Program-made: the position numbers and the translations under genes
Shown here: one piece after another, positions 37,801 to 54,935 of the stretch
Layout: each line of letters begins with the position of its first letter
Position numbering within the stretch: the first letter of the stretch is position 1
Assembly: GCA_030562195.1 (NCBI GenBank)
Contig: JAUJPP010000012.1
Location: 3,348,001 to 3,412,000 of the forward strand
Source: Nipponacmea schrenckii
Taxonomy: Eukaryota > Mollusca > Gastropoda > Lottiidae
Reading direction: 5' to 3'
DNA length: 64,000 nucleotides
The notes under the pieces: model-generated
The model's input: the letters and a program-made list of their open reading frames with translations, nothing else
The model's database searches: none
Told to the model about the DNA's origin: nothing

Positions 37801-40800
37801 CAGCGGGAGAGGGAACATTGTTATATATGGTTTGTGTTGTGGCAGTGACAGGTTCTGTTGAAGTAGCAGGAACTGTCGTGGATGTAGATGTTGTTGATGG
37901 AGTATCAGTAAGAATAGTAGTTGATGCAGCTGCAGATGTTGAAGTTGAGGATGTGGTCTTTCGAGCCTGAGCAGCAGCCATTGATGCAGCAGCTGCTCCT
38001 CGTGGACCTTTCTTAGTTGGTGCAGGGATTTCAACTTCCTGAAAAAGAAATCAGAATTCTTAAAATCTTGTTATACTGAAAGAGAGTAAGACTTCAGATC
38101 CTAACATGCATAATATTAATTTGACCTCAGTGGTTATGATTTTTAATAAAAATCTTGATTTTGCTACAATGGGTACAAATGCAGTGTACTACTACTTTCT
38201 AATACAAACCCCAGCTAAATGTTATTTCTGAATAAATGCTACCAGTTTTCAGGAAAAGTTAAATATCTACAGGAAATTGACATTATGGGGTAAGTTCAGT
38301 TTAATTTGGTTGCATTTCCATTAACTAGAAAGAGCCACTTACTTCAGCTGGCATCTGACTTAATTTTTGCAGAAAAACTTTTTCTAAAGCTTTACCCATC
38401 AGCACTATATCCTGTAAAGGGAAATGAAACTTCAATAAAAACATTGAAAATATAACAATAGGTTGCAGCTTACAAACCTAATTTATACATTGAATAATTT
38501 GTTCATTGGTCTATCTAAAACCAAAAGGGGGTTTATTTATATAGAAATTTAAATTAAATATTAAAATTATTTAAATACATTGCCATTATCCTATTAACCT
38601 ACTTCCATTAGTATCACACTGGTCTTGTCTGACAATTTTTTCAAACTGGCATCAAGTTGAGTACAGCATAAAATAGCTAATCCTAACTAGTTATTGTTGA
38701 GACTACAATTGTAACTAAAATACTTACATCACCAGGTTTATTGTAAACATAACAATTAGTGAACATAGTATTCACATCTTGAACACATTCTTCAGCAGAG
38801 TAATAATAATTAGTTTCCAGGCGTTTCTTCACACTACCCAAATCCATTGGCTGTTTAATGATTTTAAAATAGTCCTGCAATCCAATAATGGATGATTTTA
38901 TGAGAACTTCATGATGAGTTTATCAAGTCATTCTAGAGCTTTTTTTTAAAAATCGTTACTATACATAATGTTAATTTCCAGTCACATAATTAGTCAATGC
39001 CTTATATTATTTTAAATTCAATTCTTATATCCTCCAGAAGGAAAACTGATTTTTATCAAAATTTTTCAAAGAGAGATTGGATGATTTTGATATTCGGGGT
39101 TGAAAGCAAAGCTTAGCATATATGAGTTGTAATCTGCAAGTTTGTCATTTGTCAAAAAAAATTTATTAGCCACTTTCTATTTGAATATATGAATCAGATA
39201 AAGATACAGAAAAAAAAATATACTAACTGGTAATCCCAATTTATCAGGATCTACAGGAACGTGAAAAGGCCATGCAAAATGATGTTTCCACATAGCCTTC
39301 ACAACTACCTTCAACAGATATTGCAGCTGGTTTGTAAGTCTGCCTTTCTTTTTTGTCTGTTGAGAACCTTGTTTTAAGTCCCCATCACCAGCTGTGGAAG
39401 GCATTTCCTTTTTTAAATTCTGAAATAAACATCGTCATTTATCATGTGTTGAGTATGCAAAAAATCCTACTTTGACCGTCTTCAACAATTCTAACAATTC
39501 ATGGAATTTGAATCGAGGAATACCAGTTAAAACGGTAACATGTCAAAACGGTAACAAATTTTATTAGTCAAAACGGTAACAACTCCACCAAAACGGTAAC
39601 GGAAATTTGGTTAAAACGGTAACAACTCCGCTAAAACGGTAACAGCTACTTTTGGTTAAAACGGTAACGAAATAAATCCTATAATTAATGTGATCTTTAT
39701 TAATCAAGATAGTATTAACTTAAAATCATTATTAGTAATCACGATCATAATTAAAAAGCGATACATAATATTTTCTAATTAATGACATAAACAGAAATAA
39801 AGTACTTGTCCGATGCCCGACTTATGAAATTTTGTTTGTCAGCACATTTTATGAATAATGTTGCACTTGTTTGACTGTCTTGTTGGGATTTGAGGCGCGT
39901 TCGATGCCCTCTTTTAGTCGTTTGCCATTGAAAAAATAGTGGAGGTGTCGCCCAGGAGCAAAAATCGAACGCAACCACCTCGCAGATACTCGTAATGCAC
40001 TGCTCACGTGATGTCTTTGAGGCCTCAGTACAATAGAGAATATCTTAGAATAAACGGTTTTAGCACTAAAAATTAAGGTGTGTCTGTTTTGTCAACTTAT
40101 TCTTCGTCGGACGAGGTGCGTACATAGTAGACCTCTGCATACATTTTCACAATCCATTGTTATTTTTACTACTACGAAATGTTTATATTAAAGAAATGTA
40201 CAAAATAAATTATTTTTATTCACCAAAATATCTGTTACCGTTTTGGTGGAGTTGTTACCGTTTTAACCGAAAATTTTTGTTACCGTTTTGGTGGAGTTGT
40301 TACCGTTTTAACTAATAAAATTTGTTACCGTTTTGACATGTTACCGTTTTAACTGGATACCGAATCGAGGAAGAAAAATTTAAAATAGTATGAGAAATAG
40401 TTCTGCATCAATATAATGCCAATATTGTGAATAAACTGATCTTATTCAGATAATCTAATGCACACTATGGACAAATTTGAACCAACAACAGCAAGAACAA
40501 ACTTTCAAAAATGTATCTTCAAATTTCTGTTTTGGTTGATGAGCCATAACAATTTCGATTCAATAATAGGAGACCATAAAAAAAAAAGAGGAAGTAAAAT
40601 CATTCTTACATTATCTGCAGTGGTATTCATTTTTGGTGGACTGTTAACGTCTCCATTGGCCCTGAAAAACATAATTTTGTAACAGTACAGAAATCAATGA
40701 ATCCTACAGGTTATATCAAAACCCTCAATTGGCCATATTTAGGGGGATTTTAAGTTTTATCTCTACTCTTGCTTATCTTATGAAAAGAGGCGTCATTAAT

Positions 40801-41992
40801 CAGTACCTGGTAGTCAATCAATCAATAATAGCTATAAAATTAGTTCCTAGATGAAAGATGAAATAGCGTAAATGTGTCAAGCATTGGCTTCTCAAAGCTT
40901 ATCTACAAGATAATATATTCTCAAGAAACAATTCCTTCTTTTCACACATCCCTTCAAATTTCATTGCAACATTGAGTCTGTTTTTTGAATATGAGTAGAA
41001 TTCAGTTTGCCAACAAATGGCACACAAAAATAACCATATTAAAGACAATGAACATTTAGGTTTACGACTAAAGGTAGTCCAATTTCAACAGCATAAAAGG
41101 ATCATCAGATATTAGATAAAGGTAAACAAAGAAATCTAGGTTAGACTAGTCTGGACAATTTCAATTTGAAGCAATCAAACTACACTCTGTTGCATTATAT
41201 GAGTGAATGATGCACTTATCAAACAAACACTATTTACTGTTATATAATATATTTCATTAGCCTTAATATCTATTTCATTAATAAAGTCAACGTGTTCAAT
41301 TATGACTCATTTTATACACACTACAGCAAACATGTGACATCCAGACAATAAAATGGCCGCCAAATCTAACATTCGATTGGGTGGAGCTGAATACATTCTA
41401 TCATTAAACTGTTGTCCTCATTATAGACTAGTTATTAAGATCGCAACCAACAAATTTTGTACTACATCACTCAGCAGAGTAGTATACGTTTAAATATTCC
41501 ATAGTAAATAATGACAAACACATCAAAACAAACAAGTATATTCCTGACGACCGACATAATTTCCACTAACAATGCAGTCCTCACACTCGGCTTTATGCGC
41601 GATAATTGCCCGGCACAAAAATCGTATATTACAGAATAAATAACCAACTAGGTTCACATTTTTTACTTATATCCGTACCTCTTCTACCTTATACACTTTA
41701 TAACACACATATAATGAATGAAAATATCCTCATTCCTGTGTAAATCCAGAGCAATGACAGAGCCGAGGTGAACCGCGTCTGATGAAATAATGGCGGTCGA
41801 CACCACTCATACCACACTCGGAATGCGGCTGAAATGACTATATCTAACAGGTGATATATAAAAAATAATATCATAGTACCCTGAAATGACGTTTGGGGCA
41901 TTAGACTGGTACCCTTGCAGCGCCGGATGGCTCTTCGGGTCCATATTATTCGCTAGATTCTCCAGCACACCATTGGCTTCTGTCAATTGCAT
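22845..41992 (-). CDS. BRD4: BET bromodomain protein, BRD4 long-isoform type
   Basis: Nuclear acetyl-histone reader that recruits P-TEFb. Exons (reverse strand, 3' to 5'): 22845-22910, 23126-23291, 26381-26472, 26633-26773, 26957-27144, 27503-27796, 28011-28109, 28296-28464, 28700-28749, 32135-32266, 32496-32615, 33476-33646, 34156-34537, 34991-35197, 35420-35548, 35768-35869, 36076-36171, 36863-37045, 37625-38038, 38343-38411, 38728-38874, 39228-39419, 40610-40661, 41880-41992. They join to 3774 nt, 1257 aa, all phases matching (human 1362). BD1 ~85-190: FAWPF shelf, acetyl-lysine Asn164 in YNKPGD. BD2 ~400-510: YAWPF, Asn485 in YNPPD. Then a basic coil, a NET domain (~683-755, [19 protein letters not shown]...EIEIDFETL), a Ser-rich acidic segment like the CK2-site region, Pro-rich stretches, [15 protein letters not shown], and the P-TEFb-binding end [20 protein letters not shown]2 has Leu489 where human BRD4 has His437. 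Single BET gene of invertebrate type is likely (fs(1)h orthologue). Confidence 0.96.
23792..25662 (-). mobile_element. hAT-superfamily DNA transposon with intact ends
   Basis: The termini are inverted repeats CAGGCCTGTGCAACCT... and ...AGGTTGCACAGGCCTG, flanked by a perfect 8-bp duplication GTCTAATC (23784-23791 and 25663-25670). An 8-bp duplication and CAG...CTG ends are hallmarks of hAT elements. Length 1871 bp. The transposase inside is broken, so this copy is non-autonomous. It inserted into an older repeat. Confidence 0.93.
23999..25402 (-). pseudogene. Broken hAT transposase (Charlie / GTF2IRD2-like)
   Basis: Three pieces in order on the reverse strand. 25184-25402 is an N-terminal zinc-finger-like segment ([18 protein letters not shown]). 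24585-25121 is a catalytic-core portion with [20 protein letters not shown] and [13 protein letters not shown]. 23999-24193 is a C-terminal dimerisation piece ([32 protein letters not shown]). Stops and frame changes separate the pieces, and much of the insertion domain between 24200 and 24585 is decayed or lost. The zinc finger and core resemble host proteins of the GTF2IRD2/EPM2AIP1 group that come from the same transposons. No function is expected. Confidence 0.88.
28848..30375. repeat. 32-bp minisatellite in a BRD4 intron
   Basis: About 45 copies of a 32-bp unit, TAGTTCTATAGTGTAATGGT then TAAACAGTCAAA, with two main variants (GGTTAAACAG and GGATTAATAG) and decay toward both ends, especially after 29900. 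It fills part of the 3.4-kb intron 28750-32134. There are no unique spacers. Confidence 0.93.
30376..32134. other. Rest of the large BRD4 intron, with a degenerate ~60-bp repeat
   Basis: No gene seen. From ~31735 to ~32060 the phrase CCAATGAAACTAGTCATGTC followed by TTAAA.AACAGCTGATCAA recurs four to five times at ~55-65-bp spacing with heavy divergence. The rest is AT-rich unique sequence. Confidence 0.5.
32741..33310. repeat. 215-bp tandem repeat, 2.7 copies (BRD4 intron)
   Basis: Units begin GTAATCAGAC at 32741, 32956 and 33171, exactly 215 bp apart and nearly identical. Each has a ~145-bp core ending GATGTCATCATTTTAC and a ~70-bp linker (TTGAATATTCTCCACTTTAC onward). The same core occurs in two other BRD4 introns (34702 and 37131). 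Confidence 0.9.
34702..34846. repeat. Solo 145-bp core of the 215-bp repeat
   Basis: A single copy from GTAATCAGAC to ATCATTTTAC, without the 70-bp linker, in the BRD4 intron 34538-34990. It shows that the core can exist alone and probably marks the mobile unit. Confidence 0.85.
37131..37603. repeat. 215-bp repeat, two full copies and a truncated one
   Basis: Units start at 37131 and 37346. A third, starting GTGATCAGAC at ~37554, lost its middle and joins directly to AGATTAGAAATCTAGCTT before the BRD4 exon at 37625. Confidence 0.88.
39519..40361. mobile_element. MULE-like non-autonomous DNA transposon
   Basis: An 843-bp element in a BRD4 intron with ~85-bp near-perfect terminal inverted repeats, flanked by a 9-bp duplication GAATCGAGG (39510-39518 and 40362-40370). 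Termini are AATACCAGTTAAAACGG and CCGTTTTAACTGGATACC. Each terminal repeat holds several copies of AAAACGGTAAC (reverse GTTACCGTTTT), the layout expected of transposase-binding sites. A 9-bp duplication points to Mutator-like elements, but no transposase is present to confirm it. Confidence 0.82.
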
Positions 41993-42009
41993 CGCAGCAG
42001 AACGCCACG

Positions 42010-42540
42010 ATCAGAAAGGCTTTATATCATGTTTGTTCTAAATGTCGAAATTTGATTGGTCAGTTTCATCACATGATCACAAAAGATGTAATATTTTTGT
42101 TAAAAGGAGTACTTTCTTCCGTAATTTAGTACTAGAACATCAAAAATATCAAACAGAAATCAAAGTTTAATCGAAATCTCGTTATTTGTTGGATATTGTC
42201 GGGGTATATGGTGTTTCACTCCCGGAGACTTTCACAAGACTGCCATTAACATCCCGTTGTGTAATCACACTGGCAAGCGATTGGACGTCATTGATCACGT
42301 GATATGACCACGGCACAAATATAACAATTTCCTGGAAAACATTAGAACATTTTCTGCAAGACTCGATATATTTTGATACATTCCTTAATTATCAAAACGT
42401 TTTTCAGACAATACGAGTTTAAACTGTTATCATAACTGTAATATTCACGAAAATATCGTGCACTAAAAACACATGCGCAAGTAAAGTTTATTGTTGATTT
42501 ATTGCGCATGCGTCATGTGATACACATGTGTATGGGTAGC
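42010..42540. promoter_or_regulatory. Candidate divergent BRD4 / WDR5 promoter region
   Basis: Between the opposed starts are several promoter-type motifs: a CCAAT box (GATTGGTCA at ~42053-42061), another ATTGG next to GACGTCA (42280-42290), an E-box CACGTG (42296-42301), a palindromic NRF1-type site TGCGCATGCG (42503-42512) and an adjoining TCATGTGA (42513-42520). The motifs are exact matches to known consensus forms; their use here is inferred. Confidence 0.5.
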
Positions 42541-43326
42541 GGGAAAGGGTGTTTGATGTTTATTGAGTGATAAAAAATCACAACAAATTCCCAATCAACA
42601 CCTATATTAAATTGTTATTCAGAAAGGTAATTGATTAGTGTTAAATTTTATGTCTATTGCACACTCCCCTTTACCATTATAGGTCTTTAGCGGAGCAGAG
42701 TAATGCAACAACATTTCAACCCATTTTCATTGTTTGTGTATGTTTTGTATGCCACTGACACTCTCTCATACTAGCTCAATATTATAGAAAAAAGATGAGC
42801 ACGGTTATGTCTGTGTCAAATAGGCGGATATTTGCTGTCTTATGGTGCATAATTGAATATCTCCCGACTATAGAACCATAACAAGATGTTAGGCCCGTTT
42901 TTTTAAAGTATAAATCTTATATCATAGCACTAGGCCTAGTAAGTGTAGTAGATTAGATTTTTCAGTTTTATGCAGTTCAAATTAATCATAGGAACATAAG
43001 AATTATGTATACCTAAACATTCATTACATTATTACATTTAATAAATGTTGAGTTACAGGATTTACAAGTTGATAAAAAAAAAGAGTATATGGCTTTTACT
43101 TTTACCGTAATTTTTATCAGAAATGGCTTAGATTTACATGTGCACATCTTTGTGTCAATTATAAACGACACAAGCAATATACTCTTGGGGAGTGTGCTAT
43201 TATGCCCTGGTTAAACGATAGGCAAAGATCGGACAGTATTGATATAAATGACTTTTAACTTACCTGGAAACTTTAATTTTCTGTCAATATTTCAGAAACA
43301 GTTTTTGAAAGAAGGAAGACATCAGC
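42541..43326 (+). other. Likely WDR5 5' UTR exon and first intron
   Basis: A leader exon probably ends at 42626 (CAGAAAG|GTAATT) and splices to an acceptor at 43295 (CAATATTTCAG|AAACAG), 31 nt before the ATG. Both sites fit consensus. The exon start is unknown, presumably just after the NRF1-type site. Confidence 0.4.
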
Positions 43327-49214
<5,888 letters not shown>

Positions 49215-50234
49215 ATAAGACTTGAAATTATTCTAAATATCCAATCTCAGACTAGGATGTGATCCAAGTGTTCAAATCAGCAGTGTTATCATCCTACTGG
49301 TATGATATGAATGGTTCATACTGGTATGACAGAGACTCAGAACACTGTTATTCTTGATCAGCCAGTGCTATTATACAGGGCTCAAAAGTATTAGAACTGA
49401 ATGAAGCCCAAACCAATGTCGGTTTTCGTAGATAAACCAAGGTTAAAGGTCTATGTGTCTACCAAACAAGTTAAGGTATAAAAATCAAGAACATAACCCA
49501 TTACAAATCACATTTGAAAGATCACATTACTGTCCAGTTTGTCTAACAAACTTATTTCAAACATCTCAAACATTATTTTATTATTGCTATAATATGATTT
49601 CCTATTAATATATAACTCCAATGTTTCTTTGGGATGAGAAAATAATCCTAAACATGAGTTATGAATCTTTGTTATTCCTGGTTTCAACGTTATTTATCCT
49701 AGAGATTTTGTTACAATATTTAATCATATAATGTCTTTTTTTGCAAAAGTTTGTTCTTATCATGACAACCTGATCATCATATATTTAATAATGCATTCTT
49801 AGCCTGGAAGATCTTGATTTTTGCTTTCTTGATTAACCAGTGATTTTGTATTGTTACTTTCTACATCACAAGAATTGTACAATTTATATTGTCTGTATAA
49901 AGATATCATCGCATATTGTATTCTTATAATTTTCTTAGATTGTGGAGATCAGGCATGTCATTACTATACCTGAATATAATTTGTGATTTAGTCTCTGAAA
50001 TAAGTTATAATCAATGACATAATTTTAGTTGGAAAAGAATGACTTTCAATGAAAGATAACAGTCGATAAAGATGCTCCATGATGAACAACATACTGACTT
50101 GTTTTCTTGTATTAGAACATGATAGCTTTAAAGGGATATATTTCACAGTGAAATTTTCACTATGACTATTTCCAAAAACACTTTCTGGATTTTGTCCAAG
50201 CCTTATTCCACGTTGCTTGATGATGTTAAAACAA
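49215..50234 (+). other. WDR5 3' UTR and downstream spacer
   Basis: AT-rich, no open frames of note and no clear canonical polyadenylation signal. Nothing else recognised. Confidence 0.5.
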
Positions 50235-50995
50235 CACTCTTTTCGATTTTTCGATGAACGGTTTTTGAGTTATTGCCCCTGCCTCTATATTTGTTGTAGA
50301 CACAATAGAAGCTAGAATTTTCAATAGATTTTAATGAAACTTGGTGTGAGCATTTGCATTGATAAGACGGCGGTCAAGTTCGAATTTGAAGATTTTTCGA
50401 TGAACGGTTTTTGAGTTATTGCACCTGACTTAGTAAGATTGCATCTAAATTTTATTTTAGGTGCAATAAAAGCTACAATTTTCAATGGATTTTGATGAAA
50501 CTTGAGCATTGGAATTGTTAAGACGGCGGTCAAGTTCGAATTTAACGATTTTTTTATAAACAGTTTTTGAGTGATTGCTCTTGACTAAGTAAAATTTTAG
50601 TGTTGATGCAATAAAACCTCCAATTTTCACAGGATTTTGATGAAACTTGGTGTGAGCATTTGAATTGATTAGATCTGAGTCAATTTTGAATTGACAATTT
50701 TTCAATAAACGGTTTTGAGTTATTACCCTTGCCTAAATTTGCGGCAAAATTATATTGTGGTTGCAAGAAGAAGCTTCAATTTTCAAAGGATTTTGATGGA
50801 ACTTGGTGTAAGCACCAGAATTGATAAGACAGTAGTAATGTTTGAATTTGACGACTTTTTTTAATGAATGGTTTTTGAGTTATTGCCCTTGACTTCAATA
50901 TTCAGTGAATGTTTTTTGAGTTATTTCTCAATTTATTATCCAAATTCTATGCTGCCAATGGGCGTATGTTACCTTGCCTGGCAAGCCATCTTTTT
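50235..50995 (+). repeat. ATACGCCC-hairpin family copy, lacking the hairpin end
   Basis: About four and a half ~150-160-bp modules (GATGAACGGTTTTTGAGTTA, TTGCCC, AATGAAACTTGGTGTGAGC, GCGGTCAAGTTCGAATTTGA), ending with CTGCCAATGGGCGTATGTTA then CCTTGCCTGGCAAGCC. The hairpin end seen in sister copies is missing. Confidence 0.75.
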
Positions 50996-51419
50996 GATTG
51001 TTCCATTCCTGGGATTCAAGATATGTTACAAGAAGTTTAAAAGATGTTTCTAGCTCTATGGCTATAACAACAGCCCTTGTAGTCCTATATAAGGGCGGTG
51101 TTGATCCACCCCTTATCAATAAATAATTGGGAAAATGCTGTTATTTCGGGCGTATGAAAGTAAGATGCAATGGCCACCCCACTCCCTGTACAAAAGACTG
51201 GTATTGAATAAAAATATTAATATTCAAGATAGAGAGAAATATAAAAATTTAAACGACAATGAATTTTCAGACCCTTTCGCCCTACTTCCATTATCCACAA
51301 TTCTCTCCTATTACCACACATGCATGCCATGATACTTCCACCTCGGACAATCCAGTCTAGTTACGGCCCTGCAGACAAGGTACAGTCAGGAGATAAACAT
51401 TTTCTGGCATAATAAAATC
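50996..51419. other. Spacer between repeat copies
   Basis: Nothing recognised. Contains poly-purine and AT-rich sequence and may include decayed parts of the Penelope-like element that follows. Confidence 0.4.
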
Positions 51420-52190
51420 GCAAATTCTGAGATTCAACAGATTTGCACAAGAAAGACCGACTTTGATTTGGCTTGGTAACTTGTATTTGATAAACTGAGG
51501 GAGAGGGGTTACTCAAAACGTTTTTTGCGCAAAATTAAAAACGACACTCTTTCGTCTATCGAGAACAAAAATAAGCCCCCCCCCCCCTCCACCCACCTAA
51601 CGGTTCGGGTTCTGTACCATGTGGAGGTTCTCGGTGTCGTACCTGCGAATATATACATGTATATGTTTTTCACTATATTGAAAACGGAAAATTTTTTTGA
51701 ACTAACGGAAGTTCTTTGGTGCATCGATAAAAAAATAATTTGCCTAATTTCCTGTAAAAATGCGCCGTACAATATATTGGCGAAACACATAACGCGCTGC
51801 CTACTTGTTTAAGCGACCACCGCTTTGACATTCTCCATAAAAATGACCATTTCAATTCAACTAATCATTCCTGAAGATCGTGTTATGCCAATAGAAAAGG
51901 TACCTGTTTCTACAACAATCAAACCTTAAACCGAAAAGACTACAAAGGGAGAGTTTCTGGATAGACCAATTACAAACAGTCATACCACACGGTCTAAATA
52001 TCCATCATGACAACCAGATTATACCTTCTGTCGCCACCTACAATTCTACAGCTAAAAATGCCTCTGTTTTTGTGAAACGCTTTTATGAAGAACTCCAGGA
52101 TGAATCCTATTATCTATTCCAAACGTTTGGTGACTGCTTTCAAAAGGAATAAAAATCTGAGTAATATTCTTGTACATGGTAGATAAGATC
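51420..52190 (+). mobile_element. Penelope-like element fragment, GIY-YIG region, decayed
   Basis: Pieces in several frames match the C-terminal part of Penelope-like element proteins: LRERGYSKRFLRKIKN (~51487-51540), the Cys motif CRTC, FELTEVLWC and CLISCKNA, QYIGET (the GIY-YIG core), and SFWIDQLQTVIPHGLN. A further piece, LVTAFKRNKNLSNILVHG (~52115-52180), normally lies before the Cys motif but here follows the nuclease, so the copy is rearranged or is part of a tandem array. A C-run and several frame changes break it. Confidence 0.7.
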
Positions 52191-52226
52191 CCCTTTCATT
52201 ATCTCCCTGAAGTAATCGCTTTTGCA

Positions 52227-53275
52227 TTTTTATACGCCCACATGGAAATGTGGACGTATATTGCCGTCGCCCCTGTCCGTCCGTCCGTCGATCCGTCCAC
52301 ATTTGTTGTATCCGCAATACAGGCTACAGTTTTTATCCGATCTTAATGAAACTTGGTATACATGTATATATTGATGATATCTCGGTCAAGTTCGAAAATG
52401 GAAATTATCGCATGAACGGTTTTTTTAGTTATTGCCCTTGACTTAGTAAAAACGCGTCAAATTTGGGTTGTATCCACAATAGAGGCTACAATTTTAATCC
52501 GATCTTAATGAAACTTGGTATACATGTATATATTGATGATATCTCGGTCAAGTTCAAAAATGGAAATTATCGCATGAATGGTTTTTGAGTTATTGCCCAT
52601 TGACTTATTAAAAAAGCGTCAAATTTGGGTTGTATCCACAATAGAGGCTACAGTTTTTATCCGATCTTAATGAAACTTGGTATACATGTATATATTGATG
52701 ATATCTCGGTCAAGTTCGAAAATGGAAATTATCGCTTAAACGGTTTTTTAGTTATTGCCCTTGACTTAGTAAAAATGCGTCAAATTTGGGTTTTGTCCAA
52801 AATAGAGGCTACAGTTTTTATCCGATCTTAATGAAACTTGGTATACATGTATATATTGATGATATCTCGGTCAAATTCGAAAATGGAAATTATCGCATGA
52901 GCGTTTTTTTAGTTATTGCCCTTGACTTGGTAAAAACGCGTCAAATTCGGGTTGTATCCACAATAGAAGCTACAGTTTTTACCCGATCTTAATGAAACTT
53001 GGTATACATGTATATATTGATGATATCTCGGTCAAGTTCGAAAATGGAAATTATCGCATGAACGATTTTTGAGTTATTGTCCTTGACTTAGAAAAATCTT
53101 GTCAAAATTTTAGTTTCGATGCAATAAATCCTCCAATTTTCAGAGGATTTTGATGAAACTTGGTGTGAGCATTGGAATTGATAAGGCCTCAGTCAAGTTT
53201 GAATTTGACAGTTTTCCAATGAGTCTTTTTTTTTATATAATTGCTTTGCCTTGTAAATTTATCCAAGAGTAGATA
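52227..53275 (+). repeat. ATACGCCC-hairpin family copy with five 161-bp modules
   Basis: Best-preserved copy. It opens with TTTTTATACGCCCACATGGA, forming the hairpin ATACGCCCACAT / ATGTGGACGTAT, then CGCCCCTGTCCGTCCGTCCG. Five modules of ~161-163 bp follow (AGGCTACAG-type marks at ~52320, 52483, 52643, 52805, 52966), each with TATACATGTATATATTGATG and CTCGGTCAAGTTCGAAAATG. A sixth, diverged module follows to ~53230. No protein coded. The plan resembles non-autonomous pearl/Helentron-derived elements of bivalves, but I cannot confirm this. Confidence 0.85.
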
Positions 53276-54814
53276 ATTTCATATCAATTGATGTATACCG
53301 AAATTCGTAGCATCTCTTATAACACCCTTAACTAGAATGTAAAAGATCCGCATTCATCTCCAAGGCGAGTCTATTTAAAATCATTTGATCCAATATTTTC
53401 CTTTTCAATTTAGTCGATCAAATTTCATTGGTCATAAATTGGCTGCAGTTTGCATTTTTGTCAGGTTTTTTAAGATTCTTGAAACATTGATGGAATAGCT
53501 TTTACATGTATTTTGATTTATTCAACTGAATTAAAAGGTACTTTTGAACATATACCATATTAATGAACAATGACCATTGTTCACATTCTACCTTACGCCG
53601 ATTTATTTGCTGTAACAACGAGAGGAAGTTATTGTTAGTACTTAATAGTGTGACAAATACATAATATATAAAGTAATGCTCCGGTCGGAAAAATTCCTAA
53701 TGGTTTTTTTGTACGCCAGTGTGAAAATGCGGGTCTTAAATCTTGAAGATATGGTGAAGAGGTGCTCGAAAGTTTTTATGTGTATCTGTACCACAGATTT
53801 CATCGATTTCCATCATTCAAATTATACACGTATACTAGGCGTTTTAAGAAGTTACTATCGCATATTACACGAAATGGAAATGCCAACAAATGGCACACTA
53901 ACAAATGAGATAAAAAATCAATTTATCAATCCCTTTAAATTGTGCTAAGTGATAACACATTGGTTTTGCGAACTACCGAATTCAATTAACCTGCCGGACA
54001 GTCGTAGACTTTCAGGGTTCCAAAAACAGAGTCAGAGTAACTGCGAGATTTTGTTTTGTAAATTATTGAAGTCTTTGGCATTTTGAAACATTTTTCACTG
54101 TCCTGATTCTGCAGGTTTCAAAGCCAACCCTTAGAGGTTTACTTGATCACTGCCTATTAGATTGACAAAAATAAGTTAAAAATGCTCTGCCAAACTGAAT
54201 CTATATTCAGCAGTTGACTTACCTATAGTGTCATTATTATAAAACTTAATCCCTCCATAATCTAATCAATACATAAATAAAGTAATTATCCATTAAACTA
54301 ATTATATTTGAAACACGCTTTTATCGACTTTATACTTACTGGTCTAGTCCGAAACACATGCCTCTATTTCAGGCTCTCATAGTCACGATTACTTCAATCT
54401 ACTCTTTACAATTCAATAGTAATTGAAAAGGGGTGTGTTTTAGTAATTACTGGCGTAAGTTATCTTGCCTGACGCAATGTATTTTAAGAATAGCTCTGCA
54501 TCATTAGGTAAAAAACATAAAATTCTAATAAGACGGCACAGACGCTATTTAATTATACATTCCTTCTTATGTTTCATCTTTTATAAAGATGTACTTCAAT
54601 CAACAAATTAGCTTTTAAATGGAAATTAAAAATTTTATTACAAATTTCCGCGGATTTCTGTTTCCTTTTGTGAAAATTACATTGTTCTTTAAAGCGAATT
54701 GGATTATCTTTAAATTTTTGTCATATGGCGATCCATTTTATTTTTTTTAAAGATTTGCTTTACATAAAAATATCAATTTAGTGTTGAAAAGTTTTCATGA
54801 GATATCTTCGTTGA
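53276..54814. other. Spacer with no recognised gene
   Basis: AT-rich. The longest open frame (90 codons, 53676-53948, +) has no recognisable domain, signal peptide or flanking splice pattern. Nothing else supported. Confidence 0.5.
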
Positions 54815-54935
54815 CATCTATAAAGATATATTTTCGGGGGTTTTGTTTTACTTTAATAAAGACATTTTATTAAACTTGTGGGGATTTTTTTCCTGAGACT
54901 TTTTTTTTAGATATCTATTAATCTACAAAACAAAT
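54815..54935. repeat. Long direct repeat flanking a Penelope-like element (left copy)
   Basis: CATCTATAAAGATATATTTT through TTTAGATATCTATTAATCT matches 55890-56009 almost perfectly, with an extra TATATCTATT-type insertion in the right copy. The two copies bracket the element at 54936-55889. Confidence 0.85.

Noticed and set aside
37629..37970. 113-codon plus-strand frame opposite a BRD4 exon
   Set aside because: Antisense shadow of the Thr/Ser-rich BRD4 exon 37625-38038; no domain or splice support.
39775..39978. 67-codon frame inside the MULE-like element as a transposase remnant
   Set aside because: I could not see any zinc-finger or catalytic motif of Mutator transposases in it.
52250..52992. 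Repeated ~68-codon frames between 52250 and 52992 as a multi-copy peptide gene
   Set aside because: They are the same frame read through the 161-bp modules of an interspersed repeat; other copies of the family break the frame.
53676..53948. 90-codon plus-strand open frame as a gene
   Set aside because: No recognisable domain, no signal peptide and no splice partners; length is within chance for AT-rich sequence.
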